DNA from: Algoriphagus aquaeductus
GTDB taxonomy: Bacteria; Bacteroidota; Bacteroidia; Cytophagales; Cyclobacteriaceae
DNA: 64,000 nucleotides
Reading direction: 5' to 3'
Assembly: GCF_003253485.1 (NCBI RefSeq)
Contig: NZ_QKTX01000014.1
Coordinates: 62,001 to 126,000, forward strand
The notes under the pieces were generated by a model. It saw only the letters and a program-made list of their open reading frames with translations. It had not been told where the DNA came from and did no database searches. Shown piece by piece: positions 47,986 to 55,417 of the stretch (position 1 is its first letter; each line of letters opens with the position of its first letter). The position numbers were made by a program, and so were the translations under genes.

Positions 47986-49114
47986 TTGTATGCAAAAATG
48001 ATCGCTTTTTCAATTCTCCTTGGTGACTTGAATTACCGACCGGCGGAATTCGCTTGTTTTGCCTGATCTTCCAGATGACCACCCCGATCATCAACAAGAA
48101 TTGGAGTAGAATCAGGTATCCATTGGCGACTCCGAAGAATTGGCGAAGCTGAAATTCTCCCAGTATACTTGCCGCAATCCTTCCCAAAAGACTGACTTGA
48201 AAGCCGAACCAAGTGATCCATAAGATCGAATGGTAGGGCGTCTCCCGGATTCCGAAAATGGTCGGGAAAATAATCGGTGCATGTGCCCAAATCATCGAAA
48301 AAGTGAATCCCAAAAAGAAGGTATGTAGCATAAGATCGTAGTAGAGGGAGTGATTCTCCATCCCGAGTAAAATCAATCCGTGAAGTCCCAGCCACACATA
48401 GCCGACACGGAGTCCCATGCCGATATACCGGAATTGGGCTGTTTTGCGGGCAGCGACTTTGGCCATGTCAAAAACCAAAAGCCAAGCTGAAATCAATAGG
48501 GCGGAAATTCCCATGATTTCATTTCCCCAAGCGTGGAATGGAATAATCAATCCCAAAGTAAAAAGTGCAAGGATGGATTTTAGGGCGTTTTTTGACCAAG
48601 ATGGAACAGGTAAAAACTGACTCAACTCCAGTCGTTCTCCCACGATGGTAAACAGCAAAAAACCGATCCACCAAGTACTTCCTGCCGCAATGAGTCCCGT
48701 CTGCCAAGCGAGGAAGTTGCCAATAAACCAAGAAGCGGCACCACCATACAGTAAGGCCGTGTGGAATTTGGGGTGTTTGAGGGTTTGCAGATGCATGATC
48801 AGACTCAGACCCAATGAACCGATCATCAGCAGGATCATCCCCACTTCAGAATATCCCATGGAAATGGGCAGCATGGAAACTCCCGTTAGAATGGGAATGA
48901 TTAGCCACATTTTCTTTTCCATAACCATCGCCCGCTCGATGGATATCAGCGTGCCGAGGAAGCCTCCTGTCATCAGCAGGCCGTGCTGGGCAGCAGATTC
49001 GGAACCGGGGAGCACCAGATGCCCCAGTCTGATCCATCCCCCTGAAATGCCCAAAACCAGGCTTATAAAAACCAGGGGAAGGAGATGATAGGGTTTTAGG
49101 ATAGCAGAGGACAT
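47978..49114 (-). CDS. Polytopic membrane protein, possibly NnrS-related
   Basis: A 378-residue protein with about 12 hydrophobic helices. Histidines lie in helices (SAAQHGLLMTGGFLGT, LWLHGLILLG-like text, LMLHTFFLGFTF and IWAHAPIIFPTI), a pattern that recalls heme/copper membrane proteins such as NnrS. The family is not certain. It starts 8 bp after ric and overlaps the small Cys protein by 8 bp, so it is in an NO-response and copper unit. NnrS-type proteins protect Fe-S metabolism from nitrosative stress, which would suit the setting. Confidence 0.55.
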   Translation of the reverse strand: MSSAILKPYHLLPLVFISLVLGISGGWIRLGHLVLPGSESAAQHGLLMTGGFLGTLISIERAMVMEKKMWLIIPILTGVSMLPISMGYSEVGMILLMIGSLGLSLIMHLQTLKHPKFHTALLYGGAASWFIGNFLAWQTGLIAAGSTWWIGFLLFTIVGERLELSQFLPVPSWSKNALKSILALFTLGLIIPFHAWGNEIMGISALLISAWLLVFDMAKVAARKTAQFRYIGMGLRVGYVWLGLHGLILLGMENHSLYYDLMLHTFFLGFTFSMIWAHAPIIFPTIFGIRETPYHSILWITWFGFQVSLLGRIAASILGEFQLRQFFGVANGYLILLQFLLMIGVVIWKIRQNKRIPPVGNSSHQGELKKRSFLHTSA

Positions 49115-49122
49115 GAGGAGGC

Positions 49123-49851
49123 TTAGTTCAGGTTTGCAGCAACCTCAAGAGAAATGGCTTCGGGAAACAAGATGTTTCGCTCGAGATGCATATGTTTTTG
49201 CATGCTGACATCAAATTCTTCCAATAAAGCGAAGGCCACCTTGTAGGTGTTGCAGGCATAAGCAGGCGGAGTGTAATCATTCGAAAGTTGTCTGATTTCT
49301 TCCAGGCAGGCACCTTCTTGCTCATGGTCTGCCATCAATTCGTAGATCAATTCCCGGATTTGTTGGAAAGAAGGACTCAGTAGTAAACGTTTGCGCTCCT
49401 CGTCAGTGGATATTTTCCGGATGAATGGGAAAATAATCAACTCTTCCTGCTCCAAGTGTCTTTGCAAGTCTTCTGAAGAATCCTCAAATAAGGATTTGAT
49501 CTTTTTTAGGTTAGGTTCGTGTGCTCCGTGTACTTTGACTACACGCTTTAGAAATTTGCGGATCAGCGGAATTCGCTCCCGGATCATGGCATGATGCTTA
49601 TTTTCAATGTAATTGGCCAACAGACTCAAAGGCCAGCTTTGGTAATCGAAGTGATCTTCGGAAGGGGAGGTGAAAGCTTCAATTAGTTTTTCGAGAAGTA
49701 AATGAGGATCTGCTTTTTTTCTGGTACAGGCCTCCTGGATCGTTTGGTCTCCTTTGCAGCAAAAGTCTATTCCAAAGGTTCTGAATACCAAGGCTGCCCT
49801 GTAATCTTTTGAAACGATCTCTCTGATGGGTAGCTGAGCAATATTTTCCAT
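49123..49851 (-). CDS. ric: Iron-sulfur cluster repair di-iron protein
   Basis: A 242-residue RIC/YtfE/ScdA-family protein. The N-terminal ScdA_N domain has the FGIDFCCKGDQTI cysteine pair. A hemerythrin-like four-helix bundle follows, with metal ligands expected in NKHHAMIRERIP, VHGAHEPNL, LEQEELIIFPF, ADHEQEGACLEE and KHMHLERNILFP. It repairs Fe-S clusters damaged by nitric oxide and is a typical NsrR target. A perfect GGATA-N4-TATCC dyad stands 9 bp before the start codon. First gene of the ric, membrane protein, small Cys protein, copper receptor unit. Confidence 0.93.
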   Translation of the reverse strand: MENIAQLPIREIVSKDYRAALVFRTFGIDFCCKGDQTIQEACTRKKADPHLLLEKLIEAFTSPSEDHFDYQSWPLSLLANYIENKHHAMIRERIPLIRKFLKRVVKVHGAHEPNLKKIKSLFEDSSEDLQRHLEQEELIIFPFIRKISTDEERKRLLLSPSFQQIRELIYELMADHEQEGACLEEIRQLSNDYTPPAYACNTYKVAFALLEEFDVSMQKHMHLERNILFPEAISLEVAANLN

Positions 49852-49859
49852 ATAATAAA

Positions 49860-49873
49860 GGATAAAAATATCC
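49860..49873. promoter_or_regulatory. Candidate Rrf2/NO operator in front of ric
   Basis: GGATA-AAAA-TATCC, perfect 5-bp arms. It lies between the promoter and the start codon, about 40 bp downstream of the predicted -7 element. Confidence 0.6.
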
Positions 49874-49890
49874 GCTTTAATTTTTAAAGA

Positions 49891-49909
49891 AAAGGGACCG
49901 AGTCCCTTT
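49891..49909 (-). terminator. Hairpin after queD, possible terminator
   Basis: AAAGGGAC, loop of 3, GTCCCTTT followed on the minus strand by TCTTTAAAAA. An 8-bp stem. It begins almost at the predicted ric transcription start, so it could instead shape the ric 5' end. Confidence 0.45.
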
Positions 49910-49916
49910 CCATGTC

Positions 49917-49946
49917 CAAATTTACGAATCCCTAATTAAAAGACAA
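49917..49946 (-). promoter_or_regulatory. Promoter of the ric operon
   Basis: On the minus strand TTG (49944-49946), 19 bp, TAAATTTG (49917-49924): an exact match to the Bacteroidota consensus. Confidence 0.5.
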
Positions 49947-49958
49947 AAACATCCTGTA

Positions 49959-50369
49959 TTATTTTTCCCATGAAGCATAGCTGCCGGAGGTCTCATAAAG
50001 TTTGAGTTTGGTGAGCGCCAAGCCTTGGGGCAGGATTCGGGAAACTTCCCGCACGATCCATTCGATCATCCGTTCGGCTGTGGGTTCGGTTTCCATCCAG
50101 GTGACTTTTCCTGAATAGTCCGCGAAGATCATTCGATTTTCGGGATTGTCTTTCAAAATCAGACTGTGGTCAAAATGGGAGAGGACCGTGTTCTGAAGGA
50201 TCAGTTTCAAATTCTTGAAATCCATGATCATGTCTGTTTCCGGATCAATGGGGCCGCATAGGGTCACTTCAAGTTTGTAGGTATGTCCATGGATTTGACT
50301 ACAGGCACCGGAGTAATTACTCAGACGATGGGCTGCCTCAAACTCGATTTTTTTGGTAATGCAGATCAT
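49959..50369 (-). CDS. 6-carboxytetrahydropterin synthase / PTPS-family protein (QueD-like)
   Basis: A 136-residue PTPS-fold enzyme. The zinc histidines are in FEAAHRLSN and QIHGHTYKLEV, the catalytic cysteine is in SGACSQIHGH, and HFDHSLIL and PTAERMIEWI complete the active site. The usual product is 6-carboxytetrahydropterin for queuosine synthesis. Here its ATG overlaps by four bases (ATGA) the end of a 598-residue protein of unknown function, and no other que gene is present. A role in a different pterin-type cofactor cannot be excluded. Confidence 0.85.
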   Translation of the reverse strand: MICITKKIEFEAAHRLSNYSGACSQIHGHTYKLEVTLCGPIDPETDMIMDFKNLKLILQNTVLSHFDHSLILKDNPENRMIFADYSGKVTWMETEPTAERMIEWIVREVSRILPQGLALTKLKLYETSGSYASWEK

Positions 50370-52162
50370 TTGGACTCCATGAGTGCAGGTTGGAATTTTT
50401 CCAGTTGGGATAGGGCCTCATAGAGCTGTTCCTTCATGTTTTGGATCACTTCTTCGGTGTCCACTTGGAATTGATCAATCAGGGATTGGTAATATTCGGT
50501 GCCTTTTTGGAGGTTGGTTTTAAACTTTTCCAGATAGCCGGCTTGCTTGGCATTCACCTCGGGGCCCAGCTTTTCCCATTCGTTTTTGAGGTAATCGATG
50601 TAGAGTTGCAACTCTTTCACAAAAACGTGTGGTCGATCCTGGTCGAGTTGAAGTCTGATTTTTCCATAGATGTGCCCCACCATTTCTTTCAGGCTGAAAA
50701 TGCCTTTGAAGTAGGCCAAATTGGGTCCGGGACAAATGGTCACTGCGTTGAGATTACGCTTGGGTTGTCCTTCGTTGGCCAGGATAGCCGGTGCGCTCAA
50801 TCCTTCGCAGAGGCAGTCTTTGGCTAGTGTTTCCTCCAAATCAGCCTTAGAAATAGCTCCGTTTTGAAACAGTTTGGTTTTCAGATTTTGATACTGTCTG
50901 GAGGCGGTGCAGATGGGCTTTTCGGTGAATTCGGTGCTGAAAGTGAGGAATTTTTTGTAGCAAGGGCTGCCGGGCCGATTGTTTTCTATCCGTCTTTTGC
51001 GTTGGTCTTCTCCACTGGATGTGCGAAGATTATTGAAAGGAACGCCTAGTGGGGAAGCATAGCTGAGGAAATAGTCGGACTTTTTGGCCTCTAAAATCCG
51101 TTGCAGCGTGTCCTCGTCGACTGAAGTGGCTTCAGGCACCAGCAGAAAGGGACTGCCCCAGCCTGTGCCGTCAAGTTGGTAATAGGTTCTTAAAAAATGA
51201 TCCTCCTCATGCGTGCCAATGCCGCCCTGGTAGGTGATGTTTAATGGTGGAGTTTGGCGGAATTGATTTTTTCCTTTTTCAAGAATAGCCTGTTGACAGG
51301 TTTCAAAGAGGGTGGATCTGAGGTCTTTTTTATTGACTTTGAATTCTTCCAGAATCGGTCCGATCAAAAATCCATCAGTAGCAAAAGCATGCCCGCCACA
51401 GTTGAGTCCGGATTCGATGCGGAACTCAGAAACCCACAAGCCTTTTTTCGCCAAAAACTTCCCCTGGATCAGTGCCGAGCGATAATCGCTGACTTTGAGG
51501 ATGATCCTTTTTTTGACGATTCCGCTTTTGTCCGGGAAAAAGTCCTCAAACTGCTCAGCATAGGCATATAAGGCAGGATTCATTCCTGCGGAAAAAATCA
51601 CTGCACCTGCCAGTCTGCTGTTTGCAAATCCCCTCAGGGCAGAGAGGGCGTCCGAATATTCCCGGGGTAAGTTGATGCCGTTTTCGTCATAGTTGAGCTT
51701 GTCCACTTTGGTCATGATGTTGACATCGATGCTGCCGGGTTGGATCATCTCTCTGATTTCGTCGAAGTATTTACGCTGTTGATTTGGCTCAGCTCGTAGG
51801 GCTATTTCCATAAGCCCATGCATAGGGTGATCGCTTGGCAACAGTTCCAGGTACTTCTGAAGTGACTCATCTTCCAGCGTTTCAAATCCTTTGATTGTTT
51901 CCAGTTTGGTTTCCACCAGATCTTGAATGAGGTTGAGGTAAGCCTTGATTCGTTCAGCACGGTAATCTTGTAGCTTTTCAGAAATAGGAGTGAATGCCAG
52001 GCCCGATTTTTCGGAGTAGATTTTTCTCATTTCTTCCAGCAAGTGATCATCCATGATTGAAACCACACTGGATATGCCCCAAGGGGCGACTTTGATCGGG
52101 GTGTCTACGGTGTAGCCTAAGCCCATCACGGGAATATGGAAGGAATGCGGAGAAGGAATCAT
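50366..52162 (-). CDS. Conserved protein of unknown function, coupled to the QueD-like gene
   Basis: A 598-residue soluble protein without signal or membrane segments. The start MGLGYTVDTPIKVAPWGISSVVSI looks like the entry strand of a TIM barrel. Later blocks are SLNCGGHAFATDGFL-like text (actually SGLNCGGHAFATDGF), ITYQGGIGTHEEDHFL and CPGPNLAYFKGIFSL. Conserved cysteines lie in LNCGG, KDCLCEG and TICPGP. The glycine-rich blocks recall FMN enzymes of the nitropropane dioxygenase type, but this is a guess. The C-terminus is predicted coiled coil. The gene overlaps queD by 4 bp. It is divergent from nrdD, with an FNR-type site in the gap. Confidence 0.6.
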   Translation of the reverse strand: MIPSPHSFHIPVMGLGYTVDTPIKVAPWGISSVVSIMDDHLLEEMRKIYSEKSGLAFTPISEKLQDYRAERIKAYLNLIQDLVETKLETIKGFETLEDESLQKYLELLPSDHPMHGLMEIALRAEPNQQRKYFDEIREMIQPGSIDVNIMTKVDKLNYDENGINLPREYSDALSALRGFANSRLAGAVIFSAGMNPALYAYAEQFEDFFPDKSGIVKKRIILKVSDYRSALIQGKFLAKKGLWVSEFRIESGLNCGGHAFATDGFLIGPILEEFKVNKKDLRSTLFETCQQAILEKGKNQFRQTPPLNITYQGGIGTHEEDHFLRTYYQLDGTGWGSPFLLVPEATSVDEDTLQRILEAKKSDYFLSYASPLGVPFNNLRTSSGEDQRKRRIENNRPGSPCYKKFLTFSTEFTEKPICTASRQYQNLKTKLFQNGAISKADLEETLAKDCLCEGLSAPAILANEGQPKRNLNAVTICPGPNLAYFKGIFSLKEMVGHIYGKIRLQLDQDRPHVFVKELQLYIDYLKNEWEKLGPEVNAKQAGYLEKFKTNLQKGTEYYQSLIDQFQVDTEEVIQNMKEQLYEALSQLEKFQPALMESK

Positions 52163-52268
52163 TATTGAATCAGGTTATGCGAAAGGTCAATAGATTGCAA
52201 GCAGCAAAGCTACCCTCATTTTTTAGGGTCTAAAAGGAAGTAAGGCGGTAATTTCGGAGTAAAAAGTA

Positions 52269-52280
52269 TGATTTATATCA
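52269..52280. promoter_or_regulatory. Candidate FNR/CRP-type site between the unknown-queD pair and nrdD
   Basis: TGATTTATATCA is TGAT-N4-ATCA. It lies 97 bp before the nrdD start and 107 bp before the divergent gene. A similar site precedes the nitrate operon at 21129. Confidence 0.5.
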
Positions 52281-52376
52281 GGCCTTAAAATGAGGATAAT
52301 TAGCCCCCTTTTTTTCTTGGTAGTGTGCTTTTTGATTCATATTAGAGGATCAAATAGTCCTTTAATTGGGTGATTT

Positions 52377-54497
52377 ATGGAAAAGTATGTAATCAAAAGA
52401 AATGGAGAATATGAGCCTTTTGCACTCTATAAAATTGAAGATGCCTTAAAAAAAGGTTTTCAAAGTGTTTCGACCGTATACGACGATCAGGTTTTTGGCC
52501 GAATTCTCTACCGGTTGGATTCAAAAACCACCTGGGCGGTAGAAGAAATCCAAGATCTGATCGAAAAGGAGTTGTACTGGGCCGGCCACTTCGAAGTCAT
52601 GCGCTCCTTTATGCTCTATCGTCATACCCGCAAGCTGCAGCGTGAACACGTGGCAGGGCTCAACGAAGACACCACCTACGTGGACAGCACGCAGACCATC
52701 GAGGAATACATCAAGCAGACGGACTGGCGGATCAATGCCAACGCAAACACCTCCTATTCCAATGCCGGCTTGGTCAACAATGTGGCCGGGAAGATCATCG
52801 CTAACTATTGGCTGGACAAAGTATATAATAAGGAGGAAGGTTATGCCCACCGCAACGGGGATATTCATATTCATGATTTGGACTGTCTTACGGGTTATTG
52901 CGCAGGGTGGAGCCTGAGGGGTTTACTCAACGAAGGGTTCAATGGGGTTCGTGGCAGGGTCGAAAGTCGGCCTCCTGCCCATTTTCGCGAGGCTTTGGGG
53001 CAAATGGCTAATTTTCTCGGGATTCTTCAGAGCGAGTGGGCCGGTGCTCAGGCCTTCAGTTCTTTCGATACCTACTTGGCTCCCTATGTTTTCAAAGATC
53101 AGCTTAACTATAAGGAGATCTTAAAAGCCATCCGGTCATTTGTCTATAATCTCAATGTTCCCGCCCGTTGGGGTCAGTCGCCGTTTACCAATGTGACCCT
53201 GGACTGGGTGGTACCGGAAGATCTCAAGGATCAGATGCCGACCAGAAACGACCTGCATCTGTTCCTGGGAATTGATTCGGACCTATTGATGGAAAAGGCC
53301 AAAAAGCGCGGAGTAAATTCTCTGGAGGACTTGACCTACAAACATTTTCAACCCGAAATGCAGCTGATCAATAAGGCTTACTACACCATCATGACCGAGG
53401 GCGATGCCAATGGACAGCCGTTTACCTTTCCGATTCCCACGGTGAATATCACCGAGGACTTTGACTGGTATGGCCCAAATACGGATTTGCTTTTTGAAAA
53501 CACCGCCAAAATCGGCTCTTCGTACTTCCAAAACTTCATCGGCAGTCAATATACCTATGATGATAACGGCCAAAAGGTCGAAAATCCCCATGCATACAAA
53601 CCCAACGCCGTTCGCTCGATGTGCTGTCGACTTCAATTGGATCTCCGTGAACTCCTGAAAAGAGGCAATGGGCTTTTCGGTAGTGCGGAGATGACCGGAA
53701 GTATCGGCGTGGTCACGATCAATATGGCGAGATTGGGCTATTTGTATGCAGGAAATAAGGAGGGACTCTATGAACGTCTGAATTACCTGATGCAGATTGC
53801 CAAGTCCACCTTGGAGAAAAAGCGGGTCTTCATTCAGGAAATGTATGACCGGGGTCTGTACCCTTATACCAAGCGCTACCTGAAGCATTTTCGAAACCAC
53901 TTCTCTACCATCGGCGTGAATGGTCTCAACGAGATGATTCTCAATTTTACTGGCGGAAAAGAAGCTATTACCGGAAATTATGGCCAAAATCTAGCAGTGG
54001 AACTCCTCGAATATATCCGCAATCGGATGAAGGAATTCCAAGAGGAAACGGGTAATCTCTACAATCTCGAGGCCACCCCTGCCGAAGGCACCACCTATCG
54101 ATTTGCCAAGGAGGACAAAAAACGCTTTCCTGAGATCATCCAAGCCGGAATGGAAGAAAACATCTACTACACCAACAGCTCCCAAATCCCGGTTGATTTT
54201 ACCGATGACCCATTTGAGGCCTTGATGCTGCAGGACGAACTCCAATGCAAATACACCGGCGGTACAGTCCTTCACCTCTACATGCGGGAGAAAATCTCAT
54301 CGCCCGAGGCCTGTCGCCGTCTGGTGAAAAAAGTATTGTCCAACTTCAAGCTACCCTACATCACCGTGACGCCGGTTTTCAGTATTTGCCCGGTTCACGG
54401 CTACCTCAATGGCGAACACGAATATTGTCCTCAATGCGACGAAGCCCTTTTGAATGACTTAAACCAAAATCCAATCCACTATGCAGACAAACACTAA
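52377..54497 (+). CDS. nrdD: Class III (anaerobic) ribonucleoside-triphosphate reductase, catalytic body without glycyl-radical tail
   Basis: A 706-residue protein. Residues 1 to about 90 are an ATP-cone regulatory domain (VIKRNGEYEPFALYKIEDAL). The ten-stranded barrel follows (INANANTSYSNAGLVNN, MTGSIGVVTINMARLGYL). Near the end is a zinc site with C671-x2-H674 and C684-x2-C687, where most homologues have four cysteines. The chain then stops. The glycyl-radical loop (normally RVxGY about 20-40 residues after the zinc site) is missing and is encoded in the next small gene, which overlaps by 17 bp in another frame. The enzyme makes deoxynucleotides without oxygen. Confidence 0.9.
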   Translation: MEKYVIKRNGEYEPFALYKIEDALKKGFQSVSTVYDDQVFGRILYRLDSKTTWAVEEIQDLIEKELYWAGHFEVMRSFMLYRHTRKLQREHVAGLNEDTTYVDSTQTIEEYIKQTDWRINANANTSYSNAGLVNNVAGKIIANYWLDKVYNKEEGYAHRNGDIHIHDLDCLTGYCAGWSLRGLLNEGFNGVRGRVESRPPAHFREALGQMANFLGILQSEWAGAQAFSSFDTYLAPYVFKDQLNYKEILKAIRSFVYNLNVPARWGQSPFTNVTLDWVVPEDLKDQMPTRNDLHLFLGIDSDLLMEKAKKRGVNSLEDLTYKHFQPEMQLINKAYYTIMTEGDANGQPFTFPIPTVNITEDFDWYGPNTDLLFENTAKIGSSYFQNFIGSQYTYDDNGQKVENPHAYKPNAVRSMCCRLQLDLRELLKRGNGLFGSAEMTGSIGVVTINMARLGYLYAGNKEGLYERLNYLMQIAKSTLEKKRVFIQEMYDRGLYPYTKRYLKHFRNHFSTIGVNGLNEMILNFTGGKEAITGNYGQNLAVELLEYIRNRMKEFQEETGNLYNLEATPAEGTTYRFAKEDKKRFPEIIQAGMEENIYYTNSSQIPVDFTDDPFEALMLQDELQCKYTGGTVLHLYMREKISSPEACRRLVKKVLSNFKLPYITVTPVFSICPVHGYLNGEHEYCPQCDEALLNDLNQNPIHYADKH

Positions 54498-54651
54498 GCA
54501 AATCGAAACCCAAACTTTACTTCAACTCCACGAGGAGAAGCGCACCAAATGTCTGGTCTATACCCGCGTGATGGGCTACCACAGACCTGTAGAGAGTTTC
54601 AACATCGGCAAAAAAGGTGAACACAAACAACGCACCCATTTCAACGAGTAG
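54481..54651 (+). CDS. Separate glycyl-radical subunit of the anaerobic ribonucleotide reductase (56 residues)
   Basis: An ATG at 54481 opens a 56-codon gene ending at the TAG at 54649-54651. Its second half reads TRVMGYHRPVESFNIGKKGE, the conserved C-terminal text of class III reductases, with Gly32 in RVMGY as the predicted radical site. It overlaps the end of nrdD by 17 bp in the +1 frame and the start of nrdG by 35 bp. In most bacteria this segment is the tail of NrdD itself. Either the reductase is naturally split here, so that a small radical-bearing subunit docks into the barrel (compare YfiD and pyruvate formate-lyase), or a frameshift separates the two parts. Confidence 0.85.
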   Translation: MQTNTKQIETQTLLQLHEEKRTKCLVYTRVMGYHRPVESFNIGKKGEHKQRTHFNE

Positions 54652-55318
54652 CCTGGAAAAGGGGAGACCTGTCTTCAGCGTCTCCCCATTTACCTTGCTG
54701 GATTTCCCGGACCGCACGGCCTGCATCCTTTGGTTTGCCGGCTGCAACATGCGCTGTGGCTACTGCTACAATCCGGAGATTGTCTTGGGCAAAGGAAAAT
54801 TGAGTTGGGAACATGTACAGGATTTTTTGATTTCCCGGAGGAGATTGCTGGATGGGGTGGTCTTTAGCGGGGGAGAATGCACGATTCATCCTCAGGTGAT
54901 TCCGTTTGTGAGCGAAGTGAAAAAGATGGGTTTTGAGGTGAAGATCGACACCAACGGCAGTCGGCCCGAGGTCATCCGACAACTGATTGAGGAAAATCTA
55001 CTGGACTATGTGGCCCTGGATTTCAAGGCTATGCCAGAAAACTACTGGAAAATCACCCGTTCTGATTTGTTTGCTTCCTTTGAAAAATCCCTCGAAATCC
55101 TCATCCCATCCAAGGTTCGGTTTGAGGTGCGGACCACTGTTCACTCGGATCAATTAACAGCCAGAGATCTTCAGGCTATGGAAACTTGGCTGAGGGGAAA
55201 GGGCTACGCAGGCACCTATTATTTGCAGCATTTCCGGGGAGATAAGCAGACCTTGGGCGATTTGGGTGAAAGCAAAAAACAAACCTTGAAAACCGAATCA
55301 GGCGTGTGGAGGAATTGA
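54617..55318 (+). CDS. nrdG: Anaerobic ribonucleotide reductase-activating radical SAM protein
   Basis: A 233-residue radical SAM enzyme with C-x3-C-x2-C in AGCNMRCGYCYNPE, the GGE motif in VFSGGECTIHP and KIDTNGSRPE. The likely start is a GTG at 54617 inside the glycyl-radical gene; no ATG is available before the first conserved block (FTLLDFPDRTACILWFAG), so the exact start is uncertain. It generates the glycyl radical on the reductase using SAM. In this operon its substrate would be the 56-residue subunit and not the large chain. Confidence 0.88.
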   Translation: MNTNNAPISTSSLEKGRPVFSVSPFTLLDFPDRTACILWFAGCNMRCGYCYNPEIVLGKGKLSWEHVQDFLISRRRLLDGVVFSGGECTIHPQVIPFVSEVKKMGFEVKIDTNGSRPEVIRQLIEENLLDYVALDFKAMPENYWKITRSDLFASFEKSLEILIPSKVRFEVRTTVHSDQLTARDLQAMETWLRGKGYAGTYYLQHFRGDKQTLGDLGESKKQTLKTESGVWRN

Positions 55319-55344
55319 GGCTAAATTCTTTTCCAAAATGCCCA

Positions 55345-55407
55345 ATTCACCAAAAAGCATGACTTTTGGTGAATGAATTCACCAAAAAGCATTACTTTTG
55401 GTGAATT
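55345..55407. repeat. Two tandem palindromes in front of the DUF4143 ATPase
   Basis: Two near-identical 30-bp dyads with period 32: arms ATTCACCAAAA and TTTTGGTGAAT around AGCATGAC (55345-55374) and AGCATTAC (55377-55406). They lie 11 bp before the preferred start codon and look like a double operator or paired hairpins. The reading frame of the ATPase runs on through the second copy, but the encoded peptide reflects the repeat. Confidence 0.7.
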
Positions 55408-55417
55408 GGTAAAATTT

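Noticed and set aside
55373..55417. N-terminal extension of the DUF4143 ATPase
   Set aside because: Its residues are the translation of the second palindrome. Conserved ATPase text begins only after the ATG at 55418.
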